Shown one piece after another: positions 9,061-15,775 of a stretch of 64,000 nt of DNA. A program made the position numbers and the translations under genes. This DNA is from JBCBKU01 sp965267475 (GTDB taxonomy: Bacteria; Pseudomonadota; Alphaproteobacteria; Rhodobacterales; Rhodobacteraceae). The notes below the pieces were generated by a model that was not told where the DNA came from, made no database searches, and was given only the letters and a program-made list of their open reading frames with translations. Numbering within the stretch: the first letter of the stretch is position 1; every line of letters begins with the position of its first letter. Location: assembly GCA_965267475.1 (NCBI GenBank), contig OZ254079.1, positions 992,001 through 1,056,000 on the forward strand, written 5' to 3'.

Positions 9061-9346
9061 GGTTGCACCTGGCCCCCTGCCACAATCGTTTCCAGTTGCG
9101 GGGCCCGAACTGTCGAAAAGGTCACATTTCGAACCGATTCGCGCCGAAATTGGGTTCCGAATTGCGTGAATTCCAACGAGTTCTCCTCGGCTTACCCACA
9201 GGGTGCTTGTGGGCGAAATCTTTAAGCATCTGATATGCATAAATAATTTTCCTGGAAATTCCGAAATTCTGCCGTTTCGAAAGTGGAAACGATGAATTTC
9301 AAAGGTTTTGGTTCGATTCCGTCAAAAAGGGCGCGACCTTCACAAC

Positions 9347-9571
9347 ATGATGGCAGCGACTGGGACGTCTGGGATGGGGCTAAAAGACGAGACCGTCTTT
9401 TCGAAACATGTGATCGTGCCGCAGGTCCAAAAACCTGTGCGGGCAAGGCAGGTGCGTGGCCAATTGCCATCGCTCTCGGACGCGTATGTCGATGATATGT
9501 TCGACGCGACAAAGCGACGGCTGTCGAAACCTTTGTTGAAGCGTATCCCGAAACCGGCGAAGCGGCCCTAG
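9347..9571 (+). CDS. Possible small basic protein downstream of luxI
   Basis: A 74-codon frame from ATG 9347, with further in-frame ATGs at 9350 and 9374 and a TTG at 9308. The C-terminal half is very basic (LSKPLLKRIPKPAKRP) and third codon positions are mostly G or C, as in neighbouring real genes. No ribosome binding site is strong and no family is recognised. The 286 bp between luxI and this frame are AT-richer, rich in TTCGAA/CCGAA-like words, and hold no other convincing gene. A terminator-like hairpin follows 50 bp downstream, which supports a transcription unit ending here. Confidence 0.38.
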   Translation: MMAATGTSGMGLKDETVFSKHVIVPQVQKPVRARQVRGQLPSLSDAYVDDMFDATKRRLSKPLLKRIPKPAKRP

Positions 9572-9620
9572 GGGCCGAACCGGCGCAGCGCCCGTCCGAA
9601 CCCATTCCCGAGAAATGAGA

Positions 9621-9651
9621 CAAGCCTGCGCGCTTTCGCGACGCAGGCTTG
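9621..9651 (+). terminator. Hairpin after the small ORF, terminator-like
   Basis: A perfect 10-bp stem (CAAGCCTGCG paired with CGCAGGCTTG) with an 11-nt loop. No T-run follows on the plus strand, so termination efficiency is uncertain. It may end the luxI-small ORF transcript. Confidence 0.5.
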
Positions 9652-9999
9652 CCGAACTCTTAAACTGCACCCGACCCGGATGCGTATTCACTGGTTACCC
9701 AACACACTCATAGTTGTATCAAATTCCGTGAAAATTGCGTCATGGATATTAGGTCAGGACTTGCGGTGGATCTGGAAACAGATCGTTTGAGAATACCCCC
9801 AGGATTGCGACCGAAACTGGGCGCGGGCTTGAAACGATCTTGAAACAAACCTCGGGATATTTGGAAGAAAACAAATAAAAATCAAACATTTAACCGAAAA
9901 TTCAACGAACCTGCCCGTTTGCAGAGCATTATTTCCACGGAAACAGAACTTGACCCATGGTCGGACTGTTTCGCGAATTTTGGCGGGTATACCCCTAGC
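9652..9999. other. AT-rich intergenic stretch without a recognisable gene
   Basis: About 350 bp between the hairpin and the end of tdh. The composition is clearly AT-richer than the surroundings (stretches such as AAACAAATAAAAATCAAAC). No convincing frame, RNA gene or repeat was seen. It may be decayed sequence or may contain regulatory DNA. Confidence 0.5.
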
Positions 10000-11046
10000 C
10001 TAGCCGGACGATTCCCAGTCCAGAATGACCTTCCCAGAACTGCCCTGCGCCATTGCGTCAAATCCGGTCTGAAACTGTGACGCGGGCAACCGGTGCGTGA
10101 TCAGCGGAGTCAGATCGATCCGGCCTTGAACAAGGGTCGCCATCTTGTACCAGGTCTCGAACATCTCTCTCCCATAGATGCCTTTCAGCGTCAGCATCTT
10201 GAAGATGACCAAGTTCCAATCGATTTTGAACGCGGCCGGTGCAATCCCGAGGATCGCGATCTTGCCGCCGTTATTCATGACATCGATCATGCCGCGGAAC
10301 GCCTGTGCGGCGCCCGACATCTCAAGGCCGACATCGAACCCCTCGTTCATGCCGATCCGGGTCATCACGTCGTTCAGATCCTCTTCGGACGGGTTGGCGG
10401 TATATTGGACCCCCATTTCGCGCGCGCGGGCCAGCCGGTCTTCGTTCAGGTCAGTGATCACCACTTTGCGGGCGCCAACCTCTTGCGCGACCAGCGCCCC
10501 CATGATGCCGATGGCGCCCGCACCCGTCACCAAAACGTCTTCGCCGACCAGATCGAAGGACAGCGCCGTGTGCACCGCATTCCCGAACGGATCGAAGATG
10601 GCCACGATCTCATCCGGGATGTCGTCAGGCGGCAGAAACACGTTGTGCTCCGGCAATACGAGGTAATCGGCGAAAGCCCCGGGCCGGTTCACCCCGACGC
10701 CCAGCGTATTTCGGCAAAGATGTCCGCGCCCTGCACGGCAGTTCCGGCAGGCGCCGCAGACGATATGGCCTTCACCCGCGACCCGTTGGCCGGGCGTATA
10801 CCGCGTGACGGCTGACCCGACCTCGGCAATCTCGCCGCAGAATTCGTGGCCCACAACCATCGGGACAGGAACGGTTGAGGCCGCCCATTCGTCCCACGCG
10901 TGAATATGCATGTCCGTTCCGCAGATGGCGGTCTTCCTGACCCGGATCAGAACGTCGTTCGGGCCGGGCACCGGCCGCGGCACCTCTTCCATCCAAAGAC
11001 CCGGTTCGGACTTGGCTTTTACGAGCGCGCGCATCATCTCGGACAT
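10000..11046 (-). CDS. tdh: L-threonine 3-dehydrogenase
   Basis: A 348-residue zinc-dependent medium-chain dehydrogenase converting L-threonine to 2-amino-3-oxobutyrate with NAD, in the threonine-to-glycine route. Visible residues are catalytic zinc ligands Cys42, His67 and Glu68; structural zinc cysteines 97, 100, 103 and 111; and the nucleotide motif TGAGAIG. The C-terminal region (FKIDWNLVIFKMLTLKGIYGR, shown here only as a landmark split around FKMLTLKGIYGR) follows the Tdh pattern rather than that of sorbitol dehydrogenases. The usual partner, kbl, is not adjacent. It is divergent from secE, whose promoter lies in the 75-bp gap. Confidence 0.93.
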   Translation of the reverse strand: MSEMMRALVKAKSEPGLWMEEVPRPVPGPNDVLIRVRKTAICGTDMHIHAWDEWAASTVPVPMVVGHEFCGEIAEVGSAVTRYTPGQRVAGEGHIVCGACRNCRAGRGHLCRNTLGVGVNRPGAFADYLVLPEHNVFLPPDDIPDEIVAIFDPFGNAVHTALSFDLVGEDVLVTGAGAIGIMGALVAQEVGARKVVITDLNEDRLARAREMGVQYTANPSEEDLNDVMTRIGMNEGFDVGLEMSGAAQAFRGMIDVMNNGGKIAILGIAPAAFKIDWNLVIFKMLTLKGIYGREMFETWYKMATLVQGRIDLTPLITHRLPASQFQTGFDAMAQGSSGKVILDWESSG

Positions 11047-11067
11047 GATTGTGATCCCTCAGGCGGC

Positions 11068-11096
11068 TTGAACTTGAAGGGCGAACACCGTATCTG
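11068..11096 (+). promoter_or_regulatory. Candidate sigma70 promoter for secE-nusG
   Basis: TTGAAC, a 17-bp spacer and TATCTG lie 26 bp upstream of secE in the tdh-secE gap. Spacing and hexamers fit a housekeeping promoter. Confidence 0.5.
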
Positions 11097-11121
11097 CCCC
11101 AGAACAGCAAGAGGACAAGCG

Positions 11122-11316
11122 ATGGCTGGCGTCAATCCGCTCAAATTCGTTCAAGAAGTTCGGGCCGAAGTGTCGAAGGTCACATGGCCGTCCCGGCGCG
11201 AGGTTCTGATGACCTCGGTGATGGTCTTCGTGATGGCCATGCTGACGGCTGTCTTCTTCTTCTTCGTCGATTTCCTGATCCGGAACGGACTGCAGGCGGT
11301 GTTGTCGATGTTTTGA
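11122..11316 (+). CDS. secE: Preprotein translocase subunit SecE
   Basis: A 64-residue protein of the short, single-span form typical of alphaproteobacteria. The amphipathic segment NPLKFVQEVRAEVSKVTWPS carries the conserved VTWPSR signature and is followed by one transmembrane helix rich in Val and Phe. It clamps SecY in the inner membrane. The ATG at 11122 follows AAGAGGACAAGCG; a longer upstream reading would run into the divergent tdh region. It precedes nusG, as in most bacteria. No tRNA-Trp gene precedes it here. Confidence 0.95.
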   Translation: MAGVNPLKFVQEVRAEVSKVTWPSRREVLMTSVMVFVMAMLTAVFFFFVDFLIRNGLQAVLSMF

Positions 11317-11446
11317 CGCGGGCAGGGCCCTTGCCCTTCCCGAACGGTCAGAGTACACCCATCGAGTATGAGGCGTGCAACGGTGATGTTGCGCGCCCCT
11401 TTTTATTCCGGGCGCTTGTCGCGCAAGAAGACAACAGGATCGAGAC

Positions 11447-11980
11447 ATGGCCAAGCGGTGGTATTCGGTAAGTGTGCTGTCCAACTTCGAAAAGAAGGTG
11501 GCCGAGCAGATCAGGACGGCTGTCGTGGATGCCGGGCTTGAGGAAGAGATCGAAGAAGTGCTGGTCCCGACCGAGGAAGTGATCGAGATCCGGCGCGGCA
11601 AGAAGGTTCCGACCGAGCGGCGCTTCATGCCGGGCTATGTCCTGGTGCGGATGGAGATGTCGGATCAGGGCTATCACCTTGTGAATTCGATCAACCGCGT
11701 CACCGGCTTTCTGGGCCCGCAGGGACGACCGATGCCGATGCGTGATGCCGAGGTGAACACGATCCTGAACCGCGTCGAGGAAGGCGAAACCGCACCGCGG
11801 ACGCTGATCTCGTTCGAAGTGGGCGAGAAGGTGAAAGTCAACGACGGACCGTTCGAGGATTTCGACGGCATGGTCGAGGAAGTGGACGAAGAGAACCAGC
11901 GCCTGAAGGTGACGGTGTCGATCTTTGGTCGCGCCACCCCAGTCGAACTGGAATACACTCAGGTTTCGAAAGAGACTTGA
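11447..11980 (+). CDS. nusG: Transcription termination/antitermination factor NusG
   Basis: A 177-residue protein with the NusG N-terminal domain (starting AKRWYSVSVLSNFEKKV), which contacts RNA polymerase, and a C-terminal KOW domain (GEKVKVNDGPFEDFDG), which contacts Rho or ribosomal protein S10. Length and motifs are standard. It is 130 bp downstream of secE. The expected next gene, rplK, is displaced by the DUF6428/ArsR pair. Confidence 0.97.
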   Translation: MAKRWYSVSVLSNFEKKVAEQIRTAVVDAGLEEEIEEVLVPTEEVIEIRRGKKVPTERRFMPGYVLVRMEMSDQGYHLVNSINRVTGFLGPQGRPMPMRDAEVNTILNRVEEGETAPRTLISFEVGEKVKVNDGPFEDFDGMVEEVDEENQRLKVTVSIFGRATPVELEYTQVSKET

Positions 11981-11989
11981 GCGCTTAAC

Positions 11990-12454
11990 TCAGCAGCAGA
12001 AAGACGCTTTCGGGCCGCAGCAAGCTGCACCGCCTGATATCTGTGCGGCAGATGGCTTGCACAGCGCCTGGCGATCCTGAAGCCCAACGATCAGAGTGTC
12101 TTCTGTTCTTTGGATTGCCCCGATCTGGAAGATCCGAAGCCCTTCATTTCTTGGCGCGAATTCGACTGAAAGCGGCGCCTCGCGCAGGCCGGGCAAGGCT
12201 GCGACTGACTTGTCAGCGATCCCTGCGAAGGTGCCGGCCGTCATGTGGTCGTCGCCATAGCCGTCCAGTAACTGCATCGTGGCTTCGGTCCAGGCCGTTT
12301 GGCCGCCGCCGCAATCGATGCTGCTGACATCGGCCAGTTTGAGCTCGGTCACATGATACCCCGCGCCGATCGGGCCATCGATGGTGGCAAAGATCAGGCG
12401 GCGGTTCTGGTCGGCTTCGGTCAGTTGTTCACGGAAAAATCCGAGCGTCGACAT
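11990..12454 (-). CDS. DUF6428 family protein with a double-cysteine tail
   Basis: A 154-residue soluble protein that I recognise as the DUF6428 type often found beside ArsR regulators; it has no established function. Its C-terminus ends GAACCGPKASFCC, two vicinal Cys pairs suited to binding a soft metal or metalloid. The neighbouring ArsR-type protein ends with a similar arrangement. AAAGGG lies about nine bases upstream of the ATG. Transcription is divergent from the regulator through a shared operator region. An arsenic- or metal-related role is inferred from the tail and the neighbour. Confidence 0.75.
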   Translation of the reverse strand: MSTLGFFREQLTEADQNRRLIFATIDGPIGAGYHVTELKLADVSSIDCGGGQTAWTEATMQLLDGYGDDHMTAGTFAGIADKSVAALPGLREAPLSVEFAPRNEGLRIFQIGAIQRTEDTLIVGLQDRQALCKPSAAQISGGAACCGPKASFCC

Positions 12455-12468
12455 AGGCAGGCCCTTTC

Positions 12469-12529
12469 ATTTCAATGATTCTTGAAATATGTACATCTCG
12501 ACATCTAACATTTCAAGAAGAATTGAAAT
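12469..12529. promoter_or_regulatory. Divergent promoter region with two near-identical 20-bp ArsR-type operators
   Basis: ATTTCAATGATTCTTGAAAT (12469-12488) and ATTTCAAGAAGAATTGAAAT (12510-12529) are inverted copies of each other with two mismatches, and each is itself a TTTCAA/TTGAAA dyad. Their centres are 41 bp apart, about four helical turns. Each supplies a -35 TTGAAA. Rightward, TTGAAA (12482-12487), 18 bp, TAACAT (12506-12511) reads toward the regulator. Leftward, TTGAAA (12516-12511), 17 bp, TACATA (12493-12488) reads toward the DUF6428 gene. The right site also abuts the regulator start codon. Binding at both would block both genes. Confidence 0.75.
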
Positions 12530-12841
12530 ATGAATCAGGATGAAGCCCTCGCGGCCCTGTCTGCCATGGCGAATGAAAGCCGTCTGACCGTCTTAAAGGC
12601 CCTGGTCCAGGCGGGCCCCGACGGGCTGAGCGCTGGCGGGATTGCAGATGTCCTGGGCGCGAGCCCCTCGCAAACCTCGTTCCACCTGTCTGCCCTGACC
12701 GAGGCAGGATTGATCCAGGCCGAACGCCAGTCCCGCCACATCATCTATCGGTCGAACTTCGCAACGCTGGGGCAATTGGTCGCCTTCATTTTGGAGGACT
12801 GCTGCGGGGGCAGTCCGGTGGCCCGCGCCTGCTGTACGTGA
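12530..12841 (+). CDS. ArsR/SmtB family repressor with C-terminal cysteine pairs
   Basis: A 103-residue winged-helix regulator. The HTH is visible as LGASPSQTSFHLSALTEAG, followed by the wing IQAERQSRHIIYRSN. The C-terminus reads EDCCGGSPVARACC, vicinal Cys pairs like those that sense As(III) in one branch of the family; the classical CVC motif is absent. It probably represses itself and the divergent DUF6428 gene through the twin operators. No arsenate reductase or arsenite pump is adjacent. It sits between nusG and rplK, a gene pair that is normally adjacent. Confidence 0.88.
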   Translation: MNQDEALAALSAMANESRLTVLKALVQAGPDGLSAGGIADVLGASPSQTSFHLSALTEAGLIQAERQSRHIIYRSNFATLGQLVAFILEDCCGGSPVARACCT

Positions 12842-12859
12842 TGGGCGCCAACGGCAAGC

Positions 12860-12888
12860 TTGCATTGCTGGCGCATGCCCCTTAAATG
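12860..12888 (+). promoter_or_regulatory. Candidate promoter for rplK-rplA
   Basis: TTGCAT, a 17-bp spacer and TAAATG lie about 130 bp upstream of rplK. Because the ArsR insert cuts rplK off from nusG, a local promoter is expected here. Confidence 0.5.
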
Positions 12889-13015
12889 CCGCATCCGCTG
12901 TGGCAACACGGCGATTCCCATGTGGGAGGCGAGGGTCACGCGTGATCCGGACCAGACCACATCCACATAAAGCTTGGGCGACGCGCGCCCGGGCCGGACA
13001 AAAGGAGTTGGTCTT

Positions 13016-13441
13016 ATGGCCAAGAAAGTTGCTGGCACCATGAAGCTTCAGGTGCCCGCCGGACAAGCGAACCCGTCGCCCCCTGTTGGGCCTGCCCTGG
13101 GTCAGCGCGGCATCAACATCATGGAATTCTGCAAAGCGTTTAACGCCAAAACGCAAGAGCTTGATCCGGGCGCGCCTTGCCCGACCGTGATCACCTATTA
13201 CCAGGACAAGTCCTTCACGATGGACATCAAGACGCCGCCTGCGTCTTACTTCCTGAAGAAGGCCGCCAAGCTGAAATCGGGCGCCAACAACCCGTCGCGG
13301 GAAACCGTGGGTTCGGTCACCGTTAAGCAGGTGCGCGAGATTGCCGAAGCCAAGATGAAGGATCTCAACGCCAACGATATCGAAGGCGCGATGAAGATCA
13401 TCGTCGGTTCGGCGAACTCTATGGGGATCGAGGTGAAGTAA
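13016..13441 (+). CDS. rplK: 50S ribosomal protein L11
   Basis: A 141-residue protein forming the GTPase-associated centre with 23S rRNA and L10-L12. The proline-rich N-terminal motif (PSPPVGPALGQRGINIMEFC), the site of thiostrepton action in the family, is intact. AAAAGGAGT precedes the ATG at 13016. The stop codon shares one base with the rplA start (TAATG), indicating coupling. Confidence 0.98.
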   Translation: MAKKVAGTMKLQVPAGQANPSPPVGPALGQRGINIMEFCKAFNAKTQELDPGAPCPTVITYYQDKSFTMDIKTPPASYFLKKAAKLKSGANNPSRETVGSVTVKQVREIAEAKMKDLNANDIEGAMKIIVGSANSMGIEVK

Positions 13442-14142
13442 TGGCCAAGCTCGGAAAACGCACAAAAGCCGCCCGCGCCGCTGTCGAGGGCAAAGAGAAC
13501 GTGACGGTTGAAGAGGCCGTTGCGCTGGTGAAGTCCAACGCGACCGCCAAATTCGATGAAACGGTCGAGATCGCCATGGCGCTGGGCGTCGACCCGCGTC
13601 ACGCAGACCAGATGGTCCGTGGAACGGTCGATCTGCCGAACGGCACGGGCAAATCGGTCCGCGTTGCTGTCTTTGCGCGTGGTCCCAAGGCCGACGAAGC
13701 CAAGGAAGCGGGCGCGGATGTCGTGGGCGCCGAAGACCTGATGGAAACGGTTCAGGGTGGCACGATCGACTTTGACCGCTGCATCGCGACCCCGGACATG
13801 ATGCCCATCGTTGGGCGTCTGGGTAAGGTCCTTGGGCCACGCAACCTGATGCCGAACCCGAAAGTCGGGACGGTGACCATGGACGTCAAGGAAGCCGTTC
13901 AGGCAGCCAAAGGCGGTCAGGTTCAGTTCAAGGCCGAGAAGGCGGGCGTTGTGCATGCCGGTGTGGGCAAGGCGTCCTTCGACGAAGCCAAGCTGGTTGA
14001 AAACGTCAAAGCCTTTGTCGAAGCTGTGCAGAAGGCCAAGCCGGCCGGGGCCAAAGGCGCCTATATGAAGAAGGTCTCGTTGACCTCGACGATGGGCCCC
14101 GGTGTCTCGATCTCAATCGACAGCGCGACCGGCAACGCCTGA
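13441..14142 (+). CDS. rplA: 50S ribosomal protein L1
   Basis: A 233-residue L1-stalk protein that helps release deacylated tRNA and in many bacteria represses its own operon. The signature GRLGKVLGPRNLMPNPKVGT is present. It overlaps rplK by one base and is followed by a strong terminator, so rplKA is a closed unit separated from rplJL by a 6-kb insert. Confidence 0.98.
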   Translation: MAKLGKRTKAARAAVEGKENVTVEEAVALVKSNATAKFDETVEIAMALGVDPRHADQMVRGTVDLPNGTGKSVRVAVFARGPKADEAKEAGADVVGAEDLMETVQGGTIDFDRCIATPDMMPIVGRLGKVLGPRNLMPNPKVGTVTMDVKEAVQAAKGGQVQFKAEKAGVVHAGVGKASFDEAKLVENVKAFVEAVQKAKPAGAKGAYMKKVSLTSTMGPGVSISIDSATGNA

Positions 14143-14164
14143 ACGCGGCGCATATGACTATGCC

Positions 14165-14195
14165 AAGGGCGGTCCGGTCGGGCCGCCCTTTTGCT
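14165..14195 (+). terminator. Rho-independent terminator after rplA
   Basis: An 8-bp perfect stem (AAGGGCGG with CCGCCCTT) and a 10-nt loop, followed by TTGCTTT. It closes the rplKA unit. Confidence 0.8.
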
Positions 14196-14312
14196 TTCGT
14201 TGACCTGGTAATTAGTTGTTAACAGGCGGATTTTTGTCGTCCGATCAGCGGACTGAATTAGAATTGATAAATTTGTGAGATCAATTTGATATCCAAAATT
14301 CGGCCAGACGCT

Positions 14313-15194
14313 ATGTCTTCGCGCATGCCGGTTGAGGTTTTTAGAGATGAACGCGAAGTGGCGCGCAGTGCCATACTGGATCATGCCGGTTTCGGCATGG
14401 ATGCGGATCTTCGCATCGCGCGGTTTTCCGAGAACGTGGATATCGCGAATGTCCGCCCCGGTGCGGCCTATGCGTCATCTTGCCTGATCCTGTCCGGCGG
14501 TATGATCCGTCTGGACAGGAAGACGCCCGAGATCGCTCCCGGCGCGATCACGGTTGAGCCGACCTGGTTCGAGGGATCCTTCACCAACGACGTCGAAACC
14601 AAGTGGCTGTCGGTCTATGTCAAACAGGAGCGCATCGATGAGATCGGCCAGCACTTATCCGTTGGTGGCCGGGCGCCGGATCTGATCCGGCGCGAAGCCG
14701 AAGCCGATCCGATCCTGGCCGACATCATCCGGACCTGCGCGACGACGCTTTTGCAGGATCGCCCGATCACGCAACTTGAACTGGATGGCTGGGCGCAGGT
14801 CGTCGGGACCCATCTATTGCAGCACCATTCCGACGACCCGATCAGGGTCCAACGATCCGAGACCCAGTTGAACAAGCGGGCGCTTCGGATCCTGTTTGAG
14901 GCGATCGAGGAAGACATCGACACCGACCTGTCCATTGCCCGCCTGGCGCGGATCCTTGACGTGGGGACCACCAAGCTATCGCTTGGCTTCCGTGCGGCGA
15001 CGGGACGCACCGTGCATCAATATGTGATAGAACGACGGGTTGAGCGGGCCCGCGAGAAACTTGAGACCACGGACATGCCTTTGGCGGACATCGCGTTCGC
15101 CGTCGGGTTTTCGTCTCAATCACACATGACCGCAGTCTTCCGGCGGCAGATGGGCGTCACGCCCGGGGTCTACCGCCGGTCGTTTCAGCGCTAA
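14313..15194 (+). CDS. AraC family transcriptional regulator
   Basis: About 293 residues from the ATG at 14313; a TTG at 14286 and an ATG at 14325 are alternatives, and none has a strong ribosome binding site. The C-terminal third holds the paired AraC HTH motifs, with the signature VERAREKLETTDMPLADIAF followed by VGFSSQSHMTAVFRRQMGVTP. The N-terminal 190 residues are a sensing region without a recognised ligand. Its 3' end overlaps the convergent rhodanese gene by three bases. Target genes are unknown; the divergent rhodanese-SulP group is only a candidate by proximity. Confidence 0.9.
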   Translation: MSSRMPVEVFRDEREVARSAILDHAGFGMDADLRIARFSENVDIANVRPGAAYASSCLILSGGMIRLDRKTPEIAPGAITVEPTWFEGSFTNDVETKWLSVYVKQERIDEIGQHLSVGGRAPDLIRREAEADPILADIIRTCATTLLQDRPITQLELDGWAQVVGTHLLQHHSDDPIRVQRSETQLNKRALRILFEAIEEDIDTDLSIARLARILDVGTTKLSLGFRAATGRTVHQYVIERRVERAREKLETTDMPLADIAFAVGFSSQSHMTAVFRRQMGVTPGVYRRSFQR

Positions 15195-15568
15195 CCGGCT
15201 TCGGTCGGGCCGCCGCCGTCTTTCCAGTCGCCGAACCCGCCAACGTTCGAGACATTCTTGTACCCCATGTCCTTCAGCGTCTTGCCAGCCAGCGCCGCCT
15301 GACCTCCCGCGCCGCAAACCAGAACGATGTCGGCATCGTGCGTCAATTTGTCGTTGTAAAACGGTGTCGAGGGATCGGCGGTGAACTCCATCATGCCGCG
15401 TGTGATGCGCTCGGCCCCGGCGATGGTACCTGACTGCGCGACCAGGCCGCTATCTCGGACATCGACGAAGACCGAGTTGCCTGCCGCGTGCTTCGCTTTG
15501 CCTTCCTCAACCGAGATCTTCGGCACGACGGCATGGGCTTCTTCCAGAAAATCCTTCGCAGTTTTCAT
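15191..15568 (-). CDS. Single-domain rhodanese-like sulfurtransferase
   Basis: About 125 residues from the ATG at 15568, chosen because GGAGG lies just upstream; an ATG seven codons earlier has no such site. The active-site loop VCGAGGQAAL carries the persulfide-forming Cys. The CH2-type motif is VDVRDSG and the C-terminal motif is NVGGFGDWK. No signal peptide, so cytoplasmic. It is divergent from a SulP-type anion transporter about 200 bp away, which suggests but does not prove a shared sulfur role. Confidence 0.9.
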   Translation of the reverse strand: MKTAKDFLEEAHAVVPKISVEEGKAKHAAGNSVFVDVRDSGLVAQSGTIAGAERITRGMMEFTADPSTPFYNDKLTHDADIVLVCGAGGQAALAGKTLKDMGYKNVSNVGGFGDWKDGGGPTEAG

Positions 15569-15775
15569 ATCATCCTCCGACTGGCGCATTTCTTTGCATT
15601 GGGCGTGTTTTTTTGGGCGGTCACAACCCGAAATCGGGCAAATCCACAGAAAACCAGCCAGCCATGCGTGAGGCGCGGGGCTGGTATGCCTAAGAATACC
15701 GTGCCTTTTGACAGATCCCTGCTAGTTAGCGCCAACATTCCCATTCAAACCAGGGACGTACCCTTGACGAAGATC

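Noticed and set aside
9222..9691. Overlapping minus-strand frames in the region after luxI
   Set aside because: They overlap the better plus-strand frame and have low-complexity, shadow-like composition with no start site.
11047..11121. Expected tRNA-Trp gene before secE
   Set aside because: In many Rhodobacterales and other bacteria a tRNA-Trp precedes secE, but the 75-bp gap holds only a promoter-like sequence and no cloverleaf.
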